This document shows, one piece after another, positions 7,077-14,689 of a stretch of DNA of 21,192 bases. The translations under genes and the position numbers were made by a program. Below the pieces are notes generated by a model, which ran no database searches, was not told where the DNA came from, and worked only from the letters and a program-made list of their open reading frames with translations. This DNA is from Rickettsiales bacterium (GTDB lineage: Bacteria > Pseudomonadota > Alphaproteobacteria > Rickettsiales > CANDYO01), in contig CANDYO010000010.1 in NCBI GenBank assembly GCA_947424995.1, forward strand, positions 1 to 21,192. The letters are read 5' to 3'. Position 1 is the first letter of the stretch, and every line of letters begins with the position of its first letter.

Positions 7077-9005
7077 ATGTCTAATTATATTTTAGGTATC
7101 GATTTAGGTACAACTAATTCTTGCGTTGCAATTATGGAAGGCAAAGAACCAAAGGTGATTGAAAATGCTGAAGGAAGTAGAACTACCCCTTCAATAGTAG
7201 CTGTTACTGAGTCTGGAGAAAGATTAGTAGGTGCTCCAGCTAAAAGACAAGCTGTTACTAATCCTACCAATACATTATTTGCGATTAAGCGTCTTATCGG
7301 TCGTAGATTTGATGATCCGACAACTAAAAAGGATATGGACTTAGTGCCATATAAAATTATCAAAGCTGATAATGGTGATGCTTGGGTTAATGTTAAAAAT
7401 GAAAAATATTCACCGAGTCAAGTAAGTGCCTTTATTTTGCAAAAAATGAAAGAAACAGCAGAGAGTTTCTTAGGCGAAAAAGTAACTCAGGCAGTTATTA
7501 CAGTGCCAGCTTACTTTAATGATGCTCAACGCCAAGCAACTAAAGATGCTGGGCGTATTGCTGGTTTAGAAGTGCTGCGTATCATCAATGAGCCGACAGC
7601 TGCTGCTTTAGCTTATGGTTTAGATAAATCAGAAAACCAAATAATTGCGGTTTATGATCTTGGTGGTGGAACTTTTGACGTATCGATTTTAGAAATTGGC
7701 GATGGAGTATTTGAAGTAAAATCCACCAATGGCGATACTTTCTTAGGTGGTGAAGATTTTGATATGAGAATTCTTGACTTCTTAGTTGATGAATTTAAGA
7801 GAGATTCAGGGATCAATTTAAAGAACGATCCATTGGCTCTACAAAGATTAAAAGAAGCTGCTGAAAAAGCTAAAATTGAATTATCAAGCACTCTGGAAAC
7901 TGATATTAATTTACCTTATATCACTGCAGATGCTAGTGGACCAAAGCATTTATTGGTAAAAATGTCTCGTTCTAAATTAGAAAGTCTAGTTGACGATTTA
8001 ATTGAAAAAACCGTTGAGCCATGCCGCAAAGCTTTGAAAGATGCTGGTCTTTCAGTAAAAGATATTAAAGAAGTTGTACTAGTTGGCGGGATGACTAGAA
8101 TGCCTAAGGTAATCCAAAAGGTAAAAGATTTCTTTGAACGTGAGCCTCATAAAGGCGTTAATCCTGATGAAGTTGTTGCTTTAGGTGCGGCAATTCAAGG
8201 TGGAGTTCTAAGAGGCGATGTGAAAGACGTTCTACTATTAGACGTGACTCCATTATCTCTAGGTATCGAAACTATGGGTGGTATAATGACTAAGCTGATT
8301 GAGCGAAATACCACTATTCCAACTAAGAAAAGTCAGGTATTCTCTACTGCAGAAGATAATCAAACTGCGGTAACTATTCGAGTTTTCCAAGGTGAACGTG
8401 AAATTGCTGCTCACAATAAGTCATTAGGTCAATTTAACTTAGAAGGTATTCCACCATCACCAAGAGGAATGCCGCAAATTGAAGTATCTTTTGATATTGA
8501 TGCTAATGGTATAGTAAGTGTAGGCGCTAAAGATAAAGCTAGTGGTAAAGAGCAAAAAATTACTATTCAAGCTTCAGGTGGTCTATCTGATGCTGATATT
8601 TCTGCAATGGTTAAAGATGCAGAAGCTAATGCTGAAGAAGATAAAAAACGCAAGGAATCTGTTGAAGCAAAAAATCATGCTGATAGTATGATTTACACTA
8701 CTGAAAAAAGCTTGAAAGAATATGGTGATAAATTACCGGAAGCTGATAAAAGCAAAATTGAAATGGATATTGCTGATTTAAAGCAAGCAATTACCAGTGA
8801 GAACGTTGAAGATATTAAAGCAAAAACGGAAGCTTTGATGCAATCTTCAATGAAAATTGGTGAATTGATGTATAAAGATCAACAACAGCCAGACGCCGAT
8901 CATGCTCATGCAGCAGAAGGAAATGGAGCAAGCTCCAATCCTGAAGATGCTAAGGTGGTTGATGCTGAATTTGAAGATGTTAAAGAAGACGATAAAAAGC
9001 AATAA
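7077..9005 (+). CDS. dnaK: Chaperone protein DnaK (Hsp70)
   Basis: This is the cytoplasmic Hsp70 chaperone, 642 aa, about the usual length. It binds exposed hydrophobic segments in an ATP-driven cycle with DnaJ and GrpE. The actin-like ATPase domain begins with GIDLGTTNSCVAIMEG (7-22). It continues through VYDLGGGTFDVSILEI (about 191-206) and VLVGGMTRMP (about 335-345). The linker DVLLLDVTPLSLGIET leads into the beta-sandwich substrate domain, then the helical lid. The acidic tail ends EFEDVKEDDKKQ. The start is set by AGAGAGG at 7064-7070, six bases before ATG. A heat-shock promoter lies upstream. dnaJ follows on the same strand but is separated by a repeat and a strong terminator. Confidence 0.99.
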   Translation: MSNYILGIDLGTTNSCVAIMEGKEPKVIENAEGSRTTPSIVAVTESGERLVGAPAKRQAVTNPTNTLFAIKRLIGRRFDDPTTKKDMDLVPYKIIKADNGDAWVNVKNEKYSPSQVSAFILQKMKETAESFLGEKVTQAVITVPAYFNDAQRQATKDAGRIAGLEVLRIINEPTAAALAYGLDKSENQIIAVYDLGGGTFDVSILEIGDGVFEVKSTNGDTFLGGEDFDMRILDFLVDEFKRDSGINLKNDPLALQRLKEAAEKAKIELSSTLETDINLPYITADASGPKHLLVKMSRSKLESLVDDLIEKTVEPCRKALKDAGLSVKDIKEVVLVGGMTRMPKVIQKVKDFFEREPHKGVNPDEVVALGAAIQGGVLRGDVKDVLLLDVTPLSLGIETMGGIMTKLIERNTTIPTKKSQVFSTAEDNQTAVTIRVFQGEREIAAHNKSLGQFNLEGIPPSPRGMPQIEVSFDIDANGIVSVGAKDKASGKEQKITIQASGGLSDADISAMVKDAEANAEEDKKRKESVEAKNHADSMIYTTEKSLKEYGDKLPEADKSKIEMDIADLKQAITSENVEDIKAKTEALMQSSMKIGELMYKDQQQPDADHAHAAEGNGASSNPEDAKVVDAEFEDVKEDDKKQ

Positions 9006-9059
9006 GTTGAATTATGTTAGTTATATAATTCTATAAAAGTATATTGAGTCAGAAGATAC

Positions 9060-9179
9060 GCGTCATCCCTGACGAAAGCGCTTGAAAAGCGCTGGAGATC
9101 GGGGATCTCAGGAGTTTACATCTGCATGAGATCCTCGGTCTTAGCTCATGCTTTTAGCATAGCTTGCCAGGGATGACGC
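9060..9179. repeat. Dispersed palindromic repeat with perfect 12-bp terminal inverted repeats (copy B)
   Basis: GCGTCATCCCTG at 9060-9071 is the exact reverse complement of CAGGGATGACGC at 9168-9179. Inner hairpins include AGCGCTT-gaa-AAGCGCT near 9077. It sits between dnaK and dnaJ. A further lone right end (9204-9223) repeats 9161-9180 with one mismatch, suggesting a partial second copy. Confidence 0.85.
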
Positions 9180-9203
9180 TAAATTTCCAACGTAAGTTAG
9201 TGC

Positions 9204-9223
9204 AGCTTGCCAGGAATGACGCT
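9204..9223. repeat. Duplicated right end of copy B
   Basis: These 20 bp match 9161-9180 at 19 of 20 positions (TGCCAGGAATGACGC against TGCCAGGGATGACGC). Only the right terminus is duplicated. Confidence 0.7.
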
Positions 9224-9232
9224 GTAGTATAT

Positions 9233-9262
9233 AATCCCGAGAAATCTTCTCGGGATTTTTTT
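9233..9262 (+). terminator. Intrinsic terminator downstream of dnaK
   Basis: A perfect 11-bp stem, AATCCCGAGAA / TTCTCGGGATT, with a 3-nt loop runs into seven T residues at 9256-9262. It should stop most dnaK transcription before dnaJ, so dnaJ needs read-through or its own promoter. Confidence 0.88.
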
Positions 9263-9288
9263 AGTAAAAATTAGGTCATAGTTGTGAT

Positions 9289-10443
9289 ATGAAAAAAGAT
9301 TATTATCAAGTTTTAGGTGTGGATAAGAAAGCAACTGCGGATGAACTTAAAAAAGTATACCGCAAATTGGCTATGCAGCATCATCCTGATCGCAATCCAG
9401 ATAATAAAGATGCAGAAGCAAAATTTAGAGAAGTTGCTGAAGCTTATGAAGTATTAAGCGATCCACAAAAACGTGCAGCTTATGATAGCTATGGTCATTC
9501 AGCTTTTGATGGTGGTGCAAGCAATAGAGCTGCTGGTGGCGGTGGATTTAATCCTGGTAGTGGTAGAGGTGGATTTAATCCTGGTGGCTCAGGCTTTTCT
9601 GATATGTTCGGTGATATATTTGAAGATTTGATGGGAGGAGGTGCTAGACGCGGACCTAGTTTTAATAGTCGTGGAGCAGATCTTCGCTATAATATAGATG
9701 TATCGCTTGAAGAAGTATTCAAAGGTAAGCAAACTAAAATTAAATTTACTTGCGCTGCTGCATGTAAAACTTGTAATGCTACAGGTAGCGCTGATAAAAG
9801 CGAACCAGAACGTTGCAGTACTTGCGGTGGACGTGGAACCGTTAGGGTTCAGCAAGGATTTTTTGCTATTGAACGTACATGCCATTCTTGTGGAGGTGCT
9901 GGTCAAAAAATAAAGAGTCCTTGCACTCCTTGTAAAGGTGAAGGTAGAGTACAAAAAGAAAAAAGCCTATCAGTAACTATTCCAGCTGGAGTTGAAGACG
10001 GTAATCGCATTCGTTTAAGTAGCGAAGGCGAAGCAGGTGTACGTGGTGGTCAAGCTGGTGATTTATATATATTTGTTACAGTTAAGCAGCATCCACTTTA
10101 TGAGCGACATGGTGTAGATCTTCATTGCAGAATTCCAATTAAAATGAGCATAGCAATTTTAGGTGGTAGTATCGAAGTGCCTTGTATTGATGGGGGAAGT
10201 GTTAAATTTACCATTCCTTCTGGTACTCAGAACGCAGCTAAATTCAGATTAAAAGGAAAAGGGATGATTCGAATAAACTCTAAACATTGTGGTGATTTAT
10301 ATATTCACGCAATGGTTGAAACCCCAGTAAATCTTACTGATAAGCAAAAAGAATTGATTGCAGAATTTTCCGGCATGGAAACTAAAGGATCTAGTCCTGA
10401 ATCTGAAGGATTTTTTGACAAGATTAAAAATTTATTCGGCTAA
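9289..10443 (+). CDS. dnaJ: Chaperone protein DnaJ (Hsp40, type I)
   Basis: This is the cytoplasmic co-chaperone that delivers substrates to DnaK and stimulates its ATPase; 384 aa, the usual size. The J domain (1-70) carries HPD at 32-34, followed by a Gly/Phe-rich region (about 74-125). Four zinc-binding motifs lie at about 159-218: CKTCNATG, CSTCGGRG, CHSCGGAG and CTPCKGEG. The first lacks the usual second-position glycine. C-terminal domains I and II follow. The loop consensus PAGTQSG in the last domain is changed to PSGTQNAAK here. Bases from 10087 to the stop are duplicated in the next gene. The ribosome site is weak. A terminator and a repeat separate it from dnaK, so it may be transcribed separately. 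Confidence 0.97.
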   Translation: MKKDYYQVLGVDKKATADELKKVYRKLAMQHHPDRNPDNKDAEAKFREVAEAYEVLSDPQKRAAYDSYGHSAFDGGASNRAAGGGGFNPGSGRGGFNPGGSGFSDMFGDIFEDLMGGGARRGPSFNSRGADLRYNIDVSLEEVFKGKQTKIKFTCAAACKTCNATGSADKSEPERCSTCGGRGTVRVQQGFFAIERTCHSCGGAGQKIKSPCTPCKGEGRVQKEKSLSVTIPAGVEDGNRIRLSSEGEAGVRGGQAGDLYIFVTVKQHPLYERHGVDLHCRIPIKMSIAILGGSIEVPCIDGGSVKFTIPSGTQNAAKFRLKGKGMIRINSKHCGDLYIHAMVETPVNLTDKQKELIAEFSGMETKGSSPESEGFFDKIKNLFG

Positions 10444-11066
10444 GGAGTGTTTATGCGCTTGAGTGTTATAGTGACAATATTAACTATATTGTCACTAATA
10501 GTGATGTTTGTGCTTACATTCAAGATGATAACTGCTTTCTTTGCCTCATCATATGATATTTATAACAGCGATATTAAACAACATCCACTTTATGAGCGGC
10601 ATGGTTTGGAGCTTCACTGTAGAATACCAATTAAGATGGGTATTGCTATTTTGGGAGGTAGTATTGAAGTTCCGCGTATCGACGGAGGGAGTATTAAGTT
10701 TACTATTCCTGCAGGTACCCAAAGTGGAAATAAGTTTAGGTTAAAGGGCAAAGGTATGGTTAAAATGAACTCTAAGAGCCATGGTGATTTATATGTTCAC
10801 GCAATGGTTGAAACTCCAGTAAATCTTACTGATAAACAAAAAGAACTGATTACAGAATTCTCTGGAATGGAAGCTAAAGGTTCTAGCCCTAAATCTGAAG
10901 GATTTTTTGATAAGATTAAAAATTTATTCGGTTAAATATATTTATGCGCTTTGAGACCATATTAGTAATACTAACTATAGTATTACTAATTGTAATATTT
11001 TTTCTAACGTTCAAAGTAGTAGTAAGTTTTATTGCTGCTGATATTCATAGTAGTAGATTCTTTTTT
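10087..11066 (+). repeat. Tandem duplication of dnaJ 3' end plus membrane ORF
   Basis: Unit 1 runs from codon 267 of dnaJ (10087) through the start of a membrane ORF to about 10575. Unit 2 runs from 10576 to about 11066. The period is 489-491 bp. The DnaJ parts share about 100 of 118 residues, and the membrane-helix parts about 17 of 31. The junction, at 10575/10576, falls just before where the membrane ORF would have ended and joins it in frame to the copied dnaJ segment. Confidence 0.85.
10453..10935 (+). CDS. Membrane helix fused to a DnaJ C-terminal domain, no J domain
   Basis: This 160-aa protein is unlike a standard Hsp40. Residues 1-2 are Met-Arg, and about 3-30 form one hydrophobic helix (ILTILSLIVMFVLTF). 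From residue 42 (KQHPLYERHG) to the end it is about 85% identical to residues 267-384 of the DnaJ just upstream, covering C-terminal domain II and the dimerisation end. The J domain, Gly/Phe region and zinc fingers are absent, so it cannot stimulate DnaK itself. In my codon alignment about 39 of 57 differing codons are synonymous, which indicates selection on the protein. It keeps the canonical PAGTQSG loop that dnaJ has lost. AAGGAG at 10442-10447 places the start at ATG 10453; a GTG 6 bp earlier is less likely. It may tether or modulate DnaJ at the membrane; that is inference. Confidence 0.85.
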   Translation: MRLSVIVTILTILSLIVMFVLTFKMITAFFASSYDIYNSDIKQHPLYERHGLELHCRIPIKMGIAILGGSIEVPRIDGGSIKFTIPAGTQSGNKFRLKGKGMVKMNSKSHGDLYVHAMVETPVNLTDKQKELITEFSGMEAKGSSPKSEGFFDKIKNLFG

Positions 11067-11078
11067 AGAATGAGATAG
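10944..11078 (+). CDS. Small single-pass membrane protein, 44 aa
   Basis: This ORF encodes 44 residues (MRFETILVILTIVLLIVIF...) with one hydrophobic helix at about 5-33 and a basic end (RFFFRMR). It matches the N-terminus of the preceding fusion protein: MR, ILTI, LIV, F.LTFK are shared. It is therefore the complete form of the ORF whose first copy was fused to the DnaJ domain. It starts 8 bp after the upstream stop and ends 7 bp before the peptidase start, so it is part of one transcription unit. Its function is unknown. Conservation of the helix between the two copies is the main reason to believe it is translated. Confidence 0.6.
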   Translation: MRFETILVILTIVLLIVIFFLTFKVVVSFIAADIHSSRFFFRMR

Positions 11079-11085
11079 GTAATTT

Positions 11086-13113
11086 ATGCGCTTGAAAGTA
11101 AGTCTAATAGTTATACCATTGTTGGTAATAATATATATATTTTTAAATCAAATGAAATCTGCAGAAACTTTAATCCCACGCCAGGTTTTATTTGGCAATC
11201 CAGATAAAGTATCAGTATCTTTAAGCCCAAATGCTGAGTATATAAGTTATGTAGCGCCAAGTAATGGAGTGCTAAATATTTGGGTGGCCCTTAAAAGTGA
11301 TATTGCAGCTGCAAAACCGATTACCGATGATAATACTAGAGGTATTAGAACTTATGTTTGGGCCTACGATAATGATCACATACTATATATGCTAGATAGT
11401 AACGGTGATGAAAATTTTCGTGTTTATTCAAAAAATATAAAAAACAATGTCACTAAATTATTAACTCCAGAAAAAGGAGTTAGAGCATACGTCTCTCAAG
11501 CTAGTTATAAATTCCCTAATGAAATATTGATTAGTACCAATGAGCGAGATAATAAATATTTCGATGTTTATAGGTATAACTTAGTAACTGGTAGCAAAGA
11601 GTTAGTTTTTCAAAACACCCAATATGATCAAGTTATTATTGATGATGATCTACAGATTCGCTTTGCAACTCTTATAAATGATAATGGTGATACTGAATAT
11701 TTTAAATTTGAAAATGATAAAATGCAGCCATATATGGAAGTATCTTTAGAAGATTCTAGTAATACTGGAATTTACGGTTTTGATAAAACTGGTATGATTC
11801 TTTATCTTGCTGATAGCCGTGGACGAGATACTGCTGCGCTTAAATCAATAGATTTAAAAACTGGACAAAGCAGTATAATCGCTGAAGATAGTAAGTCTGA
11901 CATAAGTATCTTTACTTCTCATCCTACTGAAAATACTATTCAAGTAATCTCTACTAATTATGAAAAAGAAAAATATACTATTTTAGATAAGACAATTGAA
12001 GCTGATATGGCTTATTTAGCAACTCTAGGTGATGGTGAAATTATCATCAATAGCCGTAGTTTAGACGATAAATATTGGATAGTTGTAATTGCTGCTGCTG
12101 ATGCGCCGTATAAATATTACCAATATGACCGGGTAAACAAAAAAGCTAAGTTTCTATTCACTAACAATCAAGCATTAGAACGATATAAGTTAGCTAAAAT
12201 GCATCCAGTAATTATTAAATCTAGAGATGGATTGGATTTGGTTAGTTATATTACTTTTCCTGCCAATGTTAAATTAAATGATCAATTGCAGCCACAGCAG
12301 CCACTGCCTACAGTTTTGTATGTACATGGAGGGCCATGGACTAGAGACTATTGGGGCTATAATGCTGCTCATCAATGGTTAGCTAACCGTGGTTATGTGG
12401 TTTTAAGTGTTAATTATCGTGCCTCTACTGGATTCGGAAAAAATTTTGCTAATGCTGGGAATAGAGAGTGGGGCAAAAAAATGCAGGATGATTTAACCGA
12501 TTCAGTAGAATGGTTAATAGCCAATAAAATCTCTATAGCTGATAAAGTTGCAATTATGGGTGGCAGTTATGGTGGTTATGCAGTTTTAGAAGGACTTACT
12601 ACTACCCCAGATTTATTTGCTTGTGGAGTGGATATAGTTGGGCCATCTAACTTAGTTACTTTGCTTGAAAATATTCCACCATATTGGACCCCATTTATAA
12701 ATGCAGCAAAAAAACAGATTGGACCTTGGAACACTGAAGAAGAGAAGCAAGCATTGCTGCAGATTTCTCCATTAACCTTTGCGGATAGAATCAAGAAGCC
12801 ATTGCTGATTGCCCAAGGTGCGCATGACCCTAGAGTGAAACAGCAAGAGTCTGATCAGATTGTAGCAGTTATGAGAGAAAAAAATATACCAGTGCTTTAT
12901 GCTTTGTATGAAGACGAAGGGCATGGATTCGTTAGACCGCAAAATAAAATATCATTCTATGCTTTAACCGAGCAGTTCCTTGCTAAAATTCTTGGTGGAA
13001 AAACTGAATCAATAGGTAAGGATCTAGATGGAGCTAAGCTTATATTAGATGGTGTGGCTCCTAAAGACAGTATGGAAGCAGAAAAAGCAGTGGACTTAGC
13101 AGTTGGACAGTAG
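11086..13113 (+). CDS. S9-family peptidase (prolyl oligopeptidase / acylaminoacyl-peptidase type)
   Basis: This is a 675-aa serine peptidase. An N-terminal hydrophobic segment (4-20) acts as signal peptide or anchor, placing the enzyme in the periplasm or at the membrane. Residues about 30-370 form the beta-propeller that restricts access to oligopeptides. The alpha/beta-hydrolase domain follows, with the oxyanion motif HGG (414-416), nucleophile S494 in GGSYGG, D581 in AHDPRV and H613 in DEGHGF, so the triad is complete. The likely role is breakdown of short peptides. The gene begins 7 bp after the small membrane ORF, and both start ATGCGCTT, hinting that its signal region may share origin with that ORF. 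After the catalytic domain, a tail of about 40 residues (636-675) has no clear homology. Confidence 0.93.
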   Translation: MRLKVSLIVIPLLVIIYIFLNQMKSAETLIPRQVLFGNPDKVSVSLSPNAEYISYVAPSNGVLNIWVALKSDIAAAKPITDDNTRGIRTYVWAYDNDHILYMLDSNGDENFRVYSKNIKNNVTKLLTPEKGVRAYVSQASYKFPNEILISTNERDNKYFDVYRYNLVTGSKELVFQNTQYDQVIIDDDLQIRFATLINDNGDTEYFKFENDKMQPYMEVSLEDSSNTGIYGFDKTGMILYLADSRGRDTAALKSIDLKTGQSSIIAEDSKSDISIFTSHPTENTIQVISTNYEKEKYTILDKTIEADMAYLATLGDGEIIINSRSLDDKYWIVVIAAADAPYKYYQYDRVNKKAKFLFTNNQALERYKLAKMHPVIIKSRDGLDLVSYITFPANVKLNDQLQPQQPLPTVLYVHGGPWTRDYWGYNAAHQWLANRGYVVLSVNYRASTGFGKNFANAGNREWGKKMQDDLTDSVEWLIANKISIADKVAIMGGSYGGYAVLEGLTTTPDLFACGVDIVGPSNLVTLLENIPPYWTPFINAAKKQIGPWNTEEEKQALLQISPLTFADRIKKPLLIAQGAHDPRVKQQESDQIVAVMREKNIPVLYALYEDEGHGFVRPQNKISFYALTEQFLAKILGGKTESIGKDLDGAKLILDGVAPKDSMEAEKAVDLAVGQ

Positions 13114-13133
13114 GGTTCTTAGGTGTTAGATGA

Positions 13134-13314
13134 GTTGTCATTCAGAGCATAGCGCAAGGCCATAGGCCTAAGCAAGCGTGGAATCCAGTTATATTTATAG
13201 CCGAAGGCTATTCAATATTGTATTATAATGTATTCGGCCTAAGTGGCCTCATAATTCATTGTGCTGGATTCCACATTTTGCTTCGCTGCGCTCAGCTGCA
13301 CTCTGAATGACGAC
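13134..13314. repeat. Dispersed palindromic repeat, nested type (copy C)
   Basis: The outer ends GTTGTCATTCAGAG (13134-13147) and CTCTGAATGACGAC (13301-13314) match at 13 of 14 positions. An inner perfect pair, GTGGAATCCAG (13178-13188) and CTGGATTCCAC (13264-13274), nests inside, with further GCCGAAGGC-type hairpins. The design is the same as copy A: outer GTCAT..., inner GGA-TCCAG. It occupies most of the spacer between the S9 peptidase gene and anmK. Confidence 0.85.
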
Positions 13315-13345
13315 CTCACATGAAATACAAACAAACAGGTAATAT

Positions 13346-14473
13346 ATGATCTTAAAAAGCATTGGCTTAATGAGTGGGACTTCGATGGATGGTATTGATG
13401 CTGTTCTTATGGAGACTGATGGCAAATATATTATCAGTTCTAAAGCAGCTCTATCTTTAGCTTATGAGCCTAAATTTCAATTAGAGCTTAGACAGGCTGA
13501 AGTGGCATCACGAAAAGCAAAAAATAATGCAGCTTCTTTAGACATAATTATAAAATCAACCGAACTTCATGCAAAATTAGTAAAGGATTTACTAAAAAAA
13601 GCTAATTTATCTCCTAAAGACATCGATGTGATAGGTTATCATGGTCAGGCTTTATATCATAATCCAAGTGAAGTTATTACCATTCAAATAGGTGATGGAC
13701 AATTGCTTGCTAACTTGACTGGAATTAAAGTAGTAAATAATTTCCGCATTGATGATGTTAGAAATGGTGGACAAGGTGCGCCACTAGCGCCTCTTTATCA
13801 TCAATCTTTAGCAATTAGAGATACTTATTTTCCAGTTGCGGTAGTTAATTGTGGAGGGATTGCCAATATCAGCATTATTAATGGAGCCGATGAATCTCAA
13901 GTTATTGGTTTTGATACTGGGCCTGGTAATGTTTTAATCGATCGTTATATCCGTAATAAGACCAACAATAAAGAATTTATGGATCTAGATGGCCAATATG
14001 GTCTTAAAGGTTTAGTTAATCAACAGGTATTAGAAAAACTGCTTGATTCATTAAAGCCATATTTAACCAAAGCGGCACCAAAATCTTTAGACCCAGGCGA
14101 CTTGCAATTAATCCCTGAATTAGATGATTTAAGTATCAATGATGTATGCGCGACTTTGGAGGCTTTTACAGCTTTTTGTATAGTTAATTCTGTGGCTCAA
14201 AAAGATATGCCAAGCAAATGGATATTAGCTGGTGGTGGCTGGAATAATCCAGTGATTACTAAATTTTTAAAGCAATATCTTGATCAAAAGCTTGAGAATG
14301 TAGAAGTGAAAAGAGCTAATGAAATTGGTTGGGATAATGTCTATATGGAAGCTGAGATTTTTGCTTATCTTGCGGTGCGTAGTTTGTATAAATTGCCGAT
14401 TAGTTTACCAAGCGTAACTGGTGCAAGAGTTGCAAGTAAGGGTGGCGAACTATATTTACCTAATGCTATTTAG
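13346..14473 (+). CDS. anmK: Anhydro-N-acetylmuramic acid kinase
   Basis: The enzyme phosphorylates and opens 1,6-anhydro-MurNAc to MurNAc-6-phosphate with ATP, the cytoplasmic step that recovers cell-wall sugars released during growth. It is 375 aa; family members are about 370. Seen motifs are the phosphate-binding GLMSGTSMDG (7-16), then IGYHGQALYHNP, NFRIDDVRNGGQGAPLAPLY, VVNCGGIANIS, GFDTGPGNVLID and ILAGGGWNNP. All are characteristic of the family. Together with its presence here it suggests the organism makes and recycles some peptidoglycan. ATG 13346 follows a CAGG ribosome site. It stands alone: upstream is a repeat, and downstream a 216-bp spacer with a new promoter. Confidence 0.97.
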   Translation: MILKSIGLMSGTSMDGIDAVLMETDGKYIISSKAALSLAYEPKFQLELRQAEVASRKAKNNAASLDIIIKSTELHAKLVKDLLKKANLSPKDIDVIGYHGQALYHNPSEVITIQIGDGQLLANLTGIKVVNNFRIDDVRNGGQGAPLAPLYHQSLAIRDTYFPVAVVNCGGIANISIINGADESQVIGFDTGPGNVLIDRYIRNKTNNKEFMDLDGQYGLKGLVNQQVLEKLLDSLKPYLTKAAPKSLDPGDLQLIPELDDLSINDVCATLEAFTAFCIVNSVAQKDMPSKWILAGGGWNNPVITKFLKQYLDQKLENVEVKRANEIGWDNVYMEAEIFAYLAVRSLYKLPISLPSVTGARVASKGGELYLPNAI

Positions 14474-14625
14474 TAGGATTACTGTCCACGATAATTAGTT
14501 TGCTTTTGAGGTCTTCTACACTCCAATGGCATAATGGTAGCTCCTTAGTTATTCGAACTAATGATATAACTTATTTGTGAAGAAATTATTAACTTAAGGC
14601 TACAAACGCATGTACACAAAAACTA

Positions 14626-14654
14626 TTGTGTGATTACCGTCTTTCCTGTATGCT
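14626..14654 (+). promoter_or_regulatory. Sigma-70-type promoter of the reductase-folD operon
   Basis: TTGTGT (14626-14631) and TATGCT (14649-14654) lie 17 bp apart, 35 bp before the chosen start codon. A dyad ACACAA / TTGTGT (14614-14619 with 14626-14631) overlaps the -35 and could be an operator. Confidence 0.5.
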
Positions 14655-14689
14655 GAGCCGATAATAATCAAAATTTATTGGATGAATTA

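Noticed and set aside
7085..7891. Minus-strand ORFs inside dnaK
   Set aside because: They are shadows of a strongly conserved gene with no independent support.
9589..9954. 121-aa minus-strand ORF inside dnaJ
   Set aside because: It is antisense to the G/F region and zinc fingers; the Ser/Thr-rich composition only mirrors the real gene.
10447..10452. GTG start two codons before ATG in the DnaJ-fragment gene
   Set aside because: It lies at the end of the AAGGAG ribosome site itself; ATG 10453 has correct spacing.
14521..14575. tRNA-like string with GGTAGCTCC and TTCGAAC
   Set aside because: No acceptor or anticodon stem can be formed; only fragments resemble a tRNA.
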